This document shows positions 36,212 through 49,600 of a stretch of DNA of 64,000 nucleotides, in pieces. Each line of letters starts with the position of its first letter. Positions within the stretch are counted from its first letter, which is position 1. The position numbers were made by a program, and so were the translations under genes. This DNA is from Callaeas wilsoni (taxonomy: Eukaryota; Chordata; Aves; Passeriformes; Callaeidae): positions 310,001-374,000 of the forward strand of contig VWPU01006262.1 of NCBI GenBank assembly GCA_013398955.1, written 5' to 3'. The notes beneath the pieces are model-generated. The model searched no databases, was not told the DNA's origin, and saw only the letters and a list, made by a program, of their open reading frames with translations.

Positions 36212-39200
36212 AAATTAATACAAAATTAAATTTTTTAAAAAGGCTGATCAGATCAAGTTAGCTGAACCAACAGAAGGCTCTGAGGCACCCAGACTGGATG
36301 ACTGCCTGCAAGCAAGCATAACATATCAGTCTTACAAATCTCAGTTCAATGAAAGGTAGGTACAGAGAAATTCAATAACCCAGAACCTGGAACAAGACAA
36401 CTCAAACTAGAAATTTCAAGGGCTATTGGAGACTTTTTTTGTTTTTCTTATAGATTATTTAAAAACATTCAGTCGTCTTATGAAAGAATTCAGCAAGTTT
36501 TATCACTTACAGCAGGAGAGATGGCTTTCAAAAGTCAAACTGGCTGTAAGCTACATGTGTGCTACAGAAGACACCAGAGTTCCTCAATGTTGGTTGATCT
36601 TTCCACACTTACTTAGTCAGAGACTTCCACTTGCACAGATTTCAAAGGTATGTGCTTTAAAAAAAGAATATTTCACAAAAAAGACCTTAAACCAACTTAG
36701 CACTGTTGTCACTTGAGTTTGCACTGAAGAAATAAATGCTCACTCCTAATGGTCCTATCACCCCATAGTTACATTTACCAATTAATATTTTTTTAATTTG
36801 CACAGCTTGAACTATATGGGAAACACCTTACAGCTCCTAAGAGCACGTGCTACGTGCAGGGAGAACACACTGCACTGAGCTGCATTCTGTCCTTCACAGG
36901 CTGCAGTTTTTAAACTGACACCACTGAACACCTGACTGAAATGGGACAGAAAAAGATCTCCTGACTGCTCATCCACAGACTTCCAGGGACCTCTAATGAA
37001 GTTCGGACTTTCCTCAGCCTGAGAGAGCTCTCCCATGAAGACAGAAATCATTCCTTCTATGTAGGGCATCCAACAGAGGGGAAAAATAAGGATGACAGAG
37101 GGATTAACAACCTATTACAGCTCCCAAATTCCATGCTACAGATTCAGAGGTCAGCCAGCTGGTCCCAGAGGAGCACTTCCTAGCTGAAAACTGTACCTCC
37201 AGACAGTGCCACCCACTCCCCACTGCGGTCTTGGCAAGTGCCTGCCCCAATGACCCGGTGCGGATTGTACAGAGGCACCCGCTGATGGCACATCCGGCAG
37301 ATAACCCACCTGGGGGAGTGTGGAAGGAAGAACGGGTTCAGTGGTAGCAAAGGACTGTAACAGGACAGGGATTTGTCCCTACAAACGGAACTTATTCAAT
37401 GTTCAGGCCTCAGTCACCAGAAATTGCAGGCCTGTGGAAATCACTATTTTTAGTGAGCCAAATGCTAAATACGATGTAAGAATCCATGACTAACTCAAGG
37501 CTATCCTATAGCTTACACCGTCAGCACTGACAACTTCTTCATTTTCACCTAGCTCAAGTTTAAGAGTCAGTTGCACCAGCCACATATTCCACTTCTTTTT
37601 GTGTTAAATAATTATCTTTAAGAGTGCTTTTATAGTAGGCCTTCATTTTCCCACAGTCTCATTAAGCAGGAGACTTGAAAACAATAGGTTTTCTTGCATG
37701 CAAAGACAGAGGATGCAGCTGCTTCCACCTATAAATAAGATGTTGTTGTATCAGACGTGACTGCTATTGTTTCAGCAGTCCATCGGTTACATGAGAAGAT
37801 GAGAAGTAAGGGTCAAGGTGTATTTTTTCCTTTCTTTGAATTGACAGGGCCACTATCTTTAAAAAAAAAAAAAAAGGAGGACCAAAAAGGTGAACAGAAG
37901 AGAAATGCAATAGTTTATGCAAGTCACCTCTCATATTCTCCACGTTCTTGACATAAGACAAACCTGAACTATAATGACAGAAACCACTGAACAGTGGAAC
38001 TAGCTTTGTATTTTAATAATAATTGATGAGATTATGGAGCTGTCATATACTGTACATCTAGTGATACTTTAAAAACATCTGTGGGAAAATGTAAATCTGA
38101 GCTTTCATTAATATTTTTGTAGTTAACGGCTTATCTATACATATTGACTTGTATTTAGATCATACCTCAGATTTTCAAGGAGGACACAGAAGAAGCATAG
38201 TGCAAATGTTTGCATTACCCATCAACTGAGATGGCAGTTTAGGAACATTTTAGCAGGAACACAAGTTTAGGATGGGTTTAACATATATCATATTCCAATC
38301 CAACCTCAAGTATCCAGTACTGTAAGCTCACTCCTGAGTGATGAAAAGAACAAGGGAGAGAAGTGTAGGGAAGGGCAAGAAATCCAAGTGCTTTAATACT
38401 GGTTTGTGAAACTGCATCTCAAGGAGGCAAGGATGGATCCCAGGGTCATGAGTAGTAGAGGATTCACAAAGAAAGAAGGGGAAAAAGGAGAAAGCCACTT
38501 CCTACCCTTATCAGACAATAAAACTTCACTGATGCATTGTCAAAGACTTCCTCTCTGATGTACCTTTTTCTTGTCATGACACCAATTACATTAAACCATC
38601 CCACCCACTAATCCAAATCAGCACTATCGTAAATTAAATTACATTAGAAATACTTAGATATTTCATCAGTACCTTTAGTTTATAGAAGTACAATTTTTTT
38701 TCTTGAGGAAGTGTATTAATGTAACAGTACTGCACTGGCTACATAGTACACCCACCACTGGGATTTGGCTGCTCCATATGTTACTCTGATGCTGTTGGTG
38801 ACAGAAGACAGTTCTGCTTTGGAACAGTAGCAACACTCCTTAAAAAACTCCTACACCTCGCCAAGATGTGTTCTACCTCCCTCTTCCCAGCAGCTCCTAC
38901 CAGCCAGGCTACTACAGTAGGGGTGCATCCCAAACCCACAGAGAAACCTCACCCCTCAGACAAAAACGTTTCCAACTTTCATGATGCATCTAGAACACAG
39001 TCAGCCAGGCAGGCAATTAAATTCCAAGCTGGCTCCAAATTCAGGGACACCTGAGCTGAAAAATACTGTGTCTTCCTACACAGCCTAAATTTAAGATACA
39101 TATAATGTATCTTTCTATATGTATCTAAGGAAGACAGATAAAAAGATATTCCTGACAAGCCATATACAACCTTTGGTGGTTTTCTTGTACTAAGCTTCAT

Positions 39201-41650
39201 AAAACTGTGGCAAATTTGAATTATGTTTTGAGCTTTCTTCATGGATTTGAAAGGCAGGCATGCCCTCAGAAATATGGTGGGGGCAGCAAAAAAAAAAATT
39301 TACTAAAAATAGGGTTAGGGAGAAGAATTTTCAGAAGCACTCGAGGCAGAAACAAGCGTAGCAGTCAGAATGAAAACTGTATGCAATTCTGTATGAGTAA
39401 AAAGCACAACCCAACAGCCCCAGAATGTGCTTATAATTTAGTGAATTCATTATAAATATAAGAACAACAGCTCTGAACACAGTTCTGTTTTGATTTTTAA
39501 TCTCAAAAGTTTACAGGCATTATGTTGGAGGAAATTTTCTCTTTTGTGCTTGCTAACAGGAAACCCCTTTTTTTACACTCAAGAGTGCCAGAAGCTTCCA
39601 GCATCAATTAGTGACTCTGTTTAGTAGAAGAGTCTGACTGCCATCAACAGTAACAAAGTGACATCAGTATTCATCAGGTGCTTTTCACTATTCTTCAGAT
39701 AACTGACTTGCTTGTTTTTATTAAAGAAAAACATTAAAGGCTGTTAACAGCAAGTTGTGCTGCCTGCACACATACCCACCCCTCCAACAAAAGTTCAAAC
39801 ACAGGAACAAGCCTAGATTCAAAATTAAAGTCTGCACCAATTCACACCGACACAGATTACTGATGATCTACTGCCCTTTTAGTCACAGCTAAAACCCTTT
39901 GAAAAATCCTTTTTGTGCTGAATCACAATCTACAAACATCTGGAACTATCATAAAAAAATCCCATTTGAAAACAGGCTAAGTCACTCACTGGCTGTTAAG
40001 AGGACACGCTATACGCACATCATACAACACAGAATTATTTAAATTCTCATATAATTTTTCAGAAAGGAGTACACTTTTCCAATTCTTCTTGAAAACAATA
40101 GCATTGGAGTATCAATTAAAGGATTTCAATGACTTTCATAGCTTGCAGATATATCAATAGTATACAGTAGCTATACAAGCTCATCAGCTAGACAGCTTGT
40201 AGTCAAACACATTAACTTTTACAGCAATCTATCAAGAGTCTTTACATGAGAAAGTCATCTTAACATAATACTTGCCACTTATCTTTTCCCTGAAAAAATG
40301 TATTCTTATTTTTGGAAAAAGACCTAGAAAAGGTTTCAAAAGCACGTTTTTTAATGATGTAGTTTGCTCGTTTTCCCAACTGCCCATCACACACATTTCA
40401 CCAATTAAAAAATGATGCTATAGTACAAAGACACTACAAAGCTCATGAAATGTCATCCACCATAAAACAACAAAGAAGTATTTTTCTGGTTTCAGATCAA
40501 GTCGACAGGAGTTGCATTAGACTAAAGGAAAAAAAAAATTTTGCTTTAGCATATGCTCAAAGAACAGCAATAGCATGGTGGGTCTACTTTAACTGAATAC
40601 CAGAGAAGGTATTGCAGCACTAAATTTATAATCAGAATTAGGCAGCATACACAACATGACTGAACTGAATATTCAGTTCTTTTGTAAGACTGCTCTCTTT
40701 AACAAGGCCATGCAACATTCTCATTAGAAAGAAATATTTCAGGCTGTCCAAATCTATAGCTGCCAGGTGACTTCTGGACAGATTTCAATGTAGGTGTTTC
40801 TTGTGTTCCACTACAAAGCAACTCCTCTTCTTCCTCAAGTTGGTTTTTTTTCCTACTCCAACCACTATAAGCATAAAATAGGCAAAGCCATATATCGAAT
40901 ACACTGAGGTTGCTTTGTTATGTATGAGCTACTGCCAAAAGAAAGCAGCGCTGTAATAGCCACTTAAAATAGAGAGCATAATTGGAGCGAGTCAGCTGCA
41001 GCACAAACACAAAGGCACGGGGGTAAAAGGAAGCACCTTCCTTACTGCATAAGGAAATATCACCTTCTTCCCAGCAAAACAAATTCTGTGGAAGAACAGC
41101 TCCAGCAGTACAACCCAGCTGAGCACTTCCGCCACAGCAAAGACAGGATTATGAAAGATCATGAACTATACTGTTCTCCCTACTTTTTTATTTCCCAAAG
41201 GTATCACAGTACCAGCAAATTAAAGGAGCTTTCCTTCCTCCTCTCCTCTGCACGGCTCCCAGCCCCCAAGGATCTGCTACACAAATGTTTATGTAGCCTT
41301 TTGCATTTATATATTTTTATTGATTCTGCTTTAGAAAAAGTCACATACTGCTTCATTGTCTCACATATAGCACCAACATTTAAGGTCAAATTTACTTTGT
41401 ACTTGTATCTGAGATTTGAACACTGAAATGATGCAGAGAATATACAGATGATTACTAGCCCTACAACCTTTCACTGAATTTGTGGTCAATGAATAAGCAT
41501 TTGCAATTTCTGTATTTTCTATACAGTTGTCATTTAACAATAGCTGCACACTGAATAGTTATTGTCTCTTAAGATGAAAATGAAAACTTGCTATTCCAGA
41601 ATGAGAACAAAAAAAAAAATGCCTTTTTATTTCCTTGTCCATGAAAATAC

Positions 41651-41677
41651 CTTTTTCTTTTTCTTTTTTTTTCTTTT
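41651..41677. repeat. C/T polypyrimidine tract
   Basis: A run of only C and T, mostly CTTTTT units. No splice acceptor AG with a plausible exon follows on the plus strand. Confidence 0.8.
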
Positions 41678-42739
41678 GAGCTGAAAAGGCATTATCTCCT
41701 GAAAGGACTTTTGTAGATCATAAAATTTAAATTTTCCCACTCATCTTCTGGAACACAGACTGGCAAGTGAAAAATATTGGGATTTAAGACTTATTGCTTT
41801 TTTGTAGGAGCACACTCTGAGAAATGGTTTGACAAAGGTGTTTAACATCCTCCATAAAAAGGAAATCTTCTTGCTCAACTAATTCAAAGTTTTGCACTCA
41901 GCCTAGAACCCTGAGAATTACAGATACACTACATTCATTTTATTAAATGAAATTAGGTTCATTATCTTTAATATGAAGTACCTGAACATTCTTCAATCTC
42001 TTTAAGAATAACCATCATTTTAACAAGCAACTCTTATATTGTTGTTCTTTTTACAATTACCAGATGAACTGGGAAAAAATTAAATATGTCATTTTACACA
42101 AAATTGAATATTTATGTGAACAAGTCTACACTTTTCTCCTTATCTGGCACCACCAATACTTAGCCTACAGCATTTGCTATATGACAGTTTGCCTATATGT
42201 TCTAGATAACCATAGTTCTGAAAAAAACCACTGATAGAATCAATGCAGTCTGCTCAAAAATTTGATCTACAATCACTCAAGGCATACACAGATGCAATTT
42301 GATCATTTTTTTATCCCTCAGAAGAAAGGAAGGAGTATATTGGAAACCAAGAACAAAATGAGACACATGGCTTTCACATTCCTATTTTGGCAAAATCTCC
42401 TTACTTTCAGACAGCACGTGTTTACGTCCATTTGCAGATGTTTCACAGCGTAGACATTACCAATGCAGTTTCAGAATTCATTCTGCTACACTGGTGTCTT
42501 AAAAGAGTGACAACAAATCTTGACAGGTATTTTTGAAAAATGTGTCTTTACTACCTTCCCACACTCCCAAGAACTCATCTCCTCTCTTTCTTTGCATAAG
42601 CAGCTCCATAACAGCAGCCACAGTTTGTCACCTGGATATGACAGAAAGTAGTATCATCATATATCAAATAGAGCTGAAAACTGCAAAGCAAACTGAACAT
42701 CCAAAGCTTCTTCAAGCACCTTAGTAGAGAGTAAAGAAA

Positions 42740-43682
42740 GAATCACAGAATCATAGAATGGTTTGCGGAAAGAAGTGACCTTAACATCTAGGTCCAACCC
42801 CTCTGCCATGGACAAGGACACCTTCCACTGGACCAGCTCCATGCAACCTGGCCTTGAACACTTCCAGGGATGGGGCACCCGTAACTTCTCTGGCAACCTG
42901 TTTCAGTGCCTCACCACCCTCCCAGTAAAGTATTTTTTCCTAATATTTAATCTAAACCTACTCTCAGTTTGAAGTCACTCTCCCTTGAAACTACATGCTC
43001 TTGTAAGTATGCCCTCTCTCCATCTTTTTTGGTAGGCTCCCTTCAAGTACTGAAAGGCTGCAGTTAGGCCACCCTGAAGTCTTTTTTTTTTCAAGCTGAT
43101 CAATCTCAATTCTCTCAGCTTCTCCTCATAGGAGAGGTGCTCCACCCCTCTAATCACCTTGGTGGTCTCTTCTGGACTTGCTCTAACAGATCCCTGTCCT
43201 TCCTGTGCTGGGGACCCCAGAGCTGGATGCAGCACTGCAGGTGGGGTCTCACCAGAGCAGAGCAGAGGGGCAGAATCCCCTCCCTTGTCCTGCTGCCCCC
43301 ACACTGCTTTGGATGCAGTCAAGGATACATTTGGCTTTCTGGGCCAGGAGTGCACATAGCTGGGTCATGTCCAGCCTTCTGAGGGATAAATAAATTATCA
43401 AATTGCATCTGTGTATGCCTGGGTCATGTACAGCCTCTCATCCACCAGCATCCCCAAGTCCTTCTTGGCAGGGCTGCTCTGATATGTTCATCTCCAGCCT
43501 GTGGTGATATTGGGGGTTTCCCCAACCCAGGTGCAGCACCTTGGTGCTGTTAAACCCCACAATGTTCCCATGGGCCCACTTTTCAAGCTGGTCCAGGTCC
43601 CTCTGGATGGCATCCCATCCTTCAGGTGTGTCAACTGCACCACTCAGCTCGCTGTCATCTGCACATTTGCTGAGGGTGCTAC
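42740..43682 (-). mobile_element. CR1 LINE, about 0.95 kb, with C-terminal reverse-transcriptase relic
   Basis: This is the longest repeat in the window. On the plus strand it starts with 'gaatcacagaatcatagaat' (the CR1 3' end) and runs through the whole 3' UTR into the coding region. On the minus strand the C-terminal RT segment is still readable at about 43440-43680 (GAVDTPEGWDAIQRDLDQLE, then KWAHG). The catalytic-box region reads CADD where active CR1 elements have FADD, and beyond 43682 the match is lost, so the copy is dead and 5'-truncated. A 59-bp insertion with partial duplication interrupts it at 43360-43418. It lies sense with respect to RAPGEF2. Confidence 0.94.
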
Positions 43683-46600
43683 GGGGCCGTTTCAAAATGT
43701 GTAATATGAGATTAGATATCATCTTCTTTATATCTTTACTAATAGCCATGAACAAAACACAACACCAGATGATAGAAAAGGCAAAACAACAGTCAGTAAG
43801 GGGTGGGGGGGGGGGGAAGATACAAAAGTGTAAACTACCACATGCAAAACACACGCAAAAGACACAAAGGTTGATGTCCTAAATCTGAGGAGTTGATCAA
43901 GCACAAGTTCAGCTATGCTCGGGCTTCCAGTGGCTCTGTCAAGTGATGGGCACATACACACAGGGCACAGAGCCCCTGTAGTAGCTTCACTGAAACACGG
44001 CACGTAAGAAAACAGTCTTGTCAACAATTATTATCATATCCAAGAATATAGGGGTTTTGACCAAATGTAGAGGTCACAGGGAAAAATAAAAGTCATTACA
44101 ACACATAGGCAACAATATACCCAAACCCACACTTTTAGTTACATTTGGTTATGGTTTATTGTTGCTTTCTTAGACAGGATCCAGAAAGATAGATGGTTCT
44201 AACAAACACCACAACTACTGCAGCGCCACACAGAACACTTGTAAATATGAAGAACATAACAACTTATAAAGAAACACAAAATCCAAGTATTTAGTTAAAA
44301 AGAAATACAGTAAAGTAGTACAGAAAGGCATTACTGTAATCTTTTAATTATTAATTTTTTTTCCAAATATGCCTATGACGAAAGCATTTAAAAAACCAGT
44401 CATATATGATGCAAAAGCATTTATGAACTAATAATACTTGCTTACTATTTGATAACATGACAGTTTTGAGAGCCCATAATGTAGGCATGAGAGAAGTAAA
44501 TACTATGGTAACAGTAAAACTATTTGAGCCTTTCTACAAATTGCTCTCAAGATCCCATCTAGTCATATCCTCCAGATTAATTCAAAACCAGGAGAGCTCC
44601 AGAAAAGAGTCTGTTCTGTGAGAGAGTATTCCCAAAATGCTGGCTATGGTAAAACACAGAAAAGGTCACAGGCAATTGCAGCTCTCTAGAAATAAAGTTA
44701 ACTAGAATATACACAAGGCTATTAAAAGACAAAGCTGACCTAGTAACACAAGCACCACTGCAATGGGAACTTGGAAAGGAATACTAACAGTTTAGGAAAT
44801 ACTCTCCTGCATAGCAGTCTGACACTGCAAAAGATGGATTCAGTTGCCCAGTGGCCTCTTCTATTTCAGTCCTAAAACAAGGCTCAAGTGTATCACGTAG
44901 AAAAACAAAATAAACTCTCTTCTCATTTTATTAATAAACCTGTTTATTAGTTGAGGCTCACCATGTGTTTTTTGATTGCTTAGATTTGGTAATACTAATA
45001 CTACAAATTCTGTATACAAACCATTATAATTTGTACATGCTCACCCACATAATGCCTAAGGGCTTGTAACTTAAACAGCAAGATCAAAATTCTGTATTTT
45101 TTCTTCATTTTGCTTTTAACAAAGGTTACATAAACCTTTCTGTCAAGGACAGAAACAAGGAGAAATCTTTAAAAGAATGAAATTACATGGAGTTAAATTT
45201 ATTTTCTAGATGCAGTAAATGTATCTGCCTTCTCCTAATTTGCTGTCCCTGAGGAGTCAGTAACACATCAGCCATCTGCCCTTTATGAGAAAACACCTGT
45301 AGGAGATGGTACAATGGCTTGCATCATTGGGCTACAGCTACTTTAACTATTTATTACCTCAATAATTAGAATGTTTAGCTTTTAAGACTATAGTTATCCT
45401 TGCCATAAAATAAAAAGGAACAAAGTGAGCATGTGACCAAGCACAAGAATTTTACCAAGTCAAAGAGTAACAAGCACAGCGTATTCAACTATCCGTAGTA
45501 TTAGGAAGACTTATTTAAAAGTTTAAAAAGCAAAAAGGGAAAAGAAAAAAAAAAGAAAACTCACAAAAACCACCATGACTGAAATACTAGTAAGGGTTTT
45601 TTTCATTCAAACTCAATGTCCCAGCCCACTTTAGAAGAGCAATTTGTCAGCAGAAGAGAGGGAAATTAAGTCATTCATTTCCTACTATTAGTACTATTAG
45701 CAGGCAGAATGGTGCCCTGCCTTGCTCAGGGGAGTTTAATAGGTAAAGGTTTATACTGCATGCTTTACTGCTTGGAACAGTAACACAGTTTAACAGATCA
45801 GGTAGGAAGTTTGTATAACTCACCGAGGGTAACACTGCCTGCCGCTGAGTGGTATCACTCACTTCTCTCCACTCCCTGCCCCGTGTCTGTCCCAAGCTAA
45901 GCTGCTTGTTTTCAGCTTAAGAAACAGGGCATGCAGATGACCGAGTGACAGGCACTTGGGATTACACTCAGGTGTCAATATGACAATTGTGAAGTTAATA
46001 CTGCTAAGGAGAGAGGTATCCCCAGTTCCTCATTCTTTAGTACCAGCCTAGGCACGGTAAGTGGTTTCAGGACTCTCAAACCAGTAAGTTGAGTTCCCTA
46101 GAAGCTATCTTTGATACTCATCTCAGCTCTGGCACACATCCTTCTCTATTATCCTTCCTACCTTTCGGCACAGTAACGAGGAGGAGGAAGGTGACATGGT
46201 TAACCATAGATCATTTTCTTCCATGAGCTGAAACAGAAATTGTAGTTCTTGCATACCTCTGAGACAGAGTCCTTTTTCAGCCTTCACCCACACCCTGAAT
46301 GCCACAAGTTACAAATAGGTGAATGAACTCTTCTTGCCATTAAAGCTTTCAAAACACCCAGCATAATAAACATGCCTACCTGATACTGTCAGCAAGAAGA
46401 GAGTTGCACAGACTGCAGCTACTACTGAATTAATACAGTTGAAAGAGAAGCAAAACCTTCACTGCATGCAATAGAGCAATCAGCACTGAACCTAATGTAA
46501 GTGGGGGTTTTCCACTTCCACTTCATAATTTTTATTACAAGATTCTTCTGCTGAGTGTATTTTAAGTTTAAAATGCCCTTTTTTTCCACTGTTCATCAGC

Positions 46601-49600
46601 TGCCTGTGTCAAGAGTCATTCTGTATGCCAAGCATATTTTTCTCCTTCTGCAACTCTGAACTGACACCAATTCTGTAAGACATTTAATATAAAAGTCCAC
46701 TTGCGTTTCTGAAAGGAGTTCAAAAGTTGGAATAAAACTGGACAGAAAACCTTGATCAGAATTTTGAGAAAACAAATAAGAGCAAGCAACATTTCAGAGG
46801 GTATAATTAAAGCTTCATCTTCTGGAGACCAATAATTTTGGATTTCTCAGAAACCACATGCAGCAATAACTTATTGCTCGATTTGGGTGGTACAAAGTAT
46901 TGTTTCTCCCACTTTCCCTCCTCCTCCCACCAGCTCTGGGCTATTCAAAGTGACTCAGAAGAATTTAGAATGGTTGCAATTGTGCTGAACTCAAGTTTCC
47001 TAGCTGAGCATCTTCAGTGTGTATTAAGCTATCTTAAAAAGTTGAGAGAGGAATGGATCAGGAAAAGTATCTATGCAGGCCTCCACTACTGAGAAAAAAT
47101 TCAGCTGCCCATGTAACAACTTTCTGAACAAGGCACAGAAATACCAACTGGTTCATAAACTTGAGGTAAAATATTACTTAGAAGCATTTGTTCAACCACA
47201 ACTAAACCAAAACCAACGTATCCCTTTTGATAAGTACCTAAGATCACAGAGAAGTAGGGTTGCCTCACAAGTAAGTTCATCACCATTCAGCATTCAATAA
47301 ACCCATCACAATCAAAAAGACAGGAAAATCCTCAATATTTTCTTTGACGATGAAAGAATTACTTCCCCAATTTATCCTTTAATATTTTTTTCCTATTGAA
47401 TATATTTGCTATCAATTAAGCTTTCAATTTGGCCCTCTTATTCATAAGAAATGAGTGAAGGGGAAAATGAATTACAGTTAGGAAAATAGCAACTTTATTT
47501 CCTCAGCTCTCTAGCTCTCATGCTCCATAGCAGTCATACAGTTTGAAAAACATCGCCAAGATGTTTGCTCTGTTGAGCTATAAATAGGTTCCTTTGAAAG
47601 AAGGAAGGAGAGACGGAGCTGTAAACTCAAAGTTCAGTGCCTACAAATGAGACTAGGCACACAATTACAAACTTAGAAAAGCTACTACAGATAAAGTTAT
47701 ACTTAAAATACTAAGCTGCTAATAAAAGCCCGTATTTGTTATAAGCACTGAGTCTATAGAGCCAAAGTGAGAAATGTAGAAGGAATATAATTCAGAGTCA
47801 GTCACTAAATCCAGACGCCAGCTGATCCTGACAAATATAGATATTACTAGTTTGAGATTTTTCTTTTTTGACACTAGAGAACCAAAAAACCAAAACCAAA
47901 GCCTGACAGTCAGAGCTATCCGTATCTGCCAAATGAAGCTCAAAAACAGCTGTTGGTTCTGCTGAAGAAGTTTGTTTCTGAAATACATTCTTTTGCCGTC
48001 CTCCCAGTGGCACCCAAACAGGATTTCCTGTATTAAACTCATTTTTCAGCATTAAATAGCATGCACAGTGAACCCAGCTTTAAAAATATTGACATTAAGA
48101 GCATAGTGCTTATCCTTTGCATAGCTACTGAGTGATGAGTCCCATTACCTGGAATTAGTACTTCTAAAAGAAAAATATTACCCCTCTTTTTCCCCAGGCT
48201 TCACTATGACTAGAAAAATCCCAAATGTTTTTGTTCAGTTCATTTAAAATTAACTCCTGCTACAGGCAAAAGCTCCAAGAGGTTCAGGAAGGGAGAAACC
48301 TGTGCTGTTGCACTTTCTGGTAGGCTACTGTTTGGTGCTATCACAACTCCCCAGCTCCACCAGCTGCTGCTTTAGATGTAAGGACAAAATCCATTTAGGG
48401 TACTGAACGAGATCATACTTGAACATATTGATTTGGTGTTAGGATAATTTCTGTATACCATCTTTTTCTGTTGTGTAAAAGTTGTCATTTGCCGTAGCAA
48501 ACAGAAGACTAAAGTTGCTTATAAGAAAAGCATAACTTAAGCTGATTTGGGAAGTGACACCTCTCTCATTACCAAACAATTACCATTTATTATCTATAAC
48601 CTTCCTTGCTGCAGTCAAAGATGAATCCTATGCATTTGCACTCCATAAATATAGCAACAGTTGCACCCAGGAGCTGGTCCCACACAGCAGCTGTGCTGTA
48701 AAACTGAATCAGAGAAATCAAGCACCAAAAAGATTGCCCACAGCATCAGCTGGCACATCCTCCACAAGCACCAGGCTGCCTCTACATCACAGCCCTGGCC
48801 ACCTCGTGCCACTGAGCAGCTGGTGAGTCACCTGCTTTATCATGTCCTCTGCAGCAAACTCTCTCTGTGCAGTATCTCATTGCAAATATGGTTTCTGAAC
48901 ATTCTGATTCCATTTGTTTTCCTTCACCTTCTTCATTAATTCTGTAAGCATTTCTTTGTCCACCACCCCCTCTCTAGGGTTTTCCAAATCCCAGGCCAGA
49001 AAACTCACAAGTCATCACAACCATCCTTCTCTTCTTTCCTTCCCTCTATTAAATTATGCAGACACAACAGAGAAGCATCCAGTAGAGCCAATCCTCACTC
49101 TACCTCCTTTAAGTTCAAACTCAGAATGAGGAGGCTTAGGGACACTTTACCAGGACCATCAGCTAGGTTACAACAAGCATGAAAATTTAGAGGGTGAAAG
49201 CAGGTAAAAGGTTAGGACGAGCAGGTGAGAAGCAAAATAGTTTTAAGTGAGACTGAGTAGGAGCTAGACAAGCCCTTAAAGGCTGCCTTCGGGAAGGGTT
49301 ACAGACCAGCAGAACTATCTTTGGCAGCAACTCATTCAAGGGAGACAGGAATTAGTGGTCATTTTTGGTTTACTCTGTAGAAAATAAATTTTCCTTCATC
49401 CATGCTGTTCCAACAGCCCTGCCAGAAATTCACATAATGTAAATGATACATTTAATAATAATACACTGAAATGTATTGTTACAAGTCTTTGTTTCACCTT
49501 CCTTACTACACTACAACACATACCAACTATTTTCCAATACTCTGAGACTCCAGCGTGACCCTAATACCTCATAACAAACCTGTGCCCATTCTGATGCTAC

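Larger units (their letters stand above)
31813..42739. other. Long AT-rich stretch without recognised genes or repeats
   Basis: About 11 kb in which I recognise only low-complexity tracts (36188-36211, 37860-37875, 41651-41677) and a small AT palindrome (39093-39113). A GC-richer block at about 37080-37400 is unassigned. Open frames are 112 codons or less, with no known motif. Confidence 0.55.

Noticed and set aside
43438..43854. 138-codon minus-strand frame with reverse-transcriptase similarity
   Set aside because: It is the dead C-terminal part of the CR1 at 42740-43682, not a host gene.
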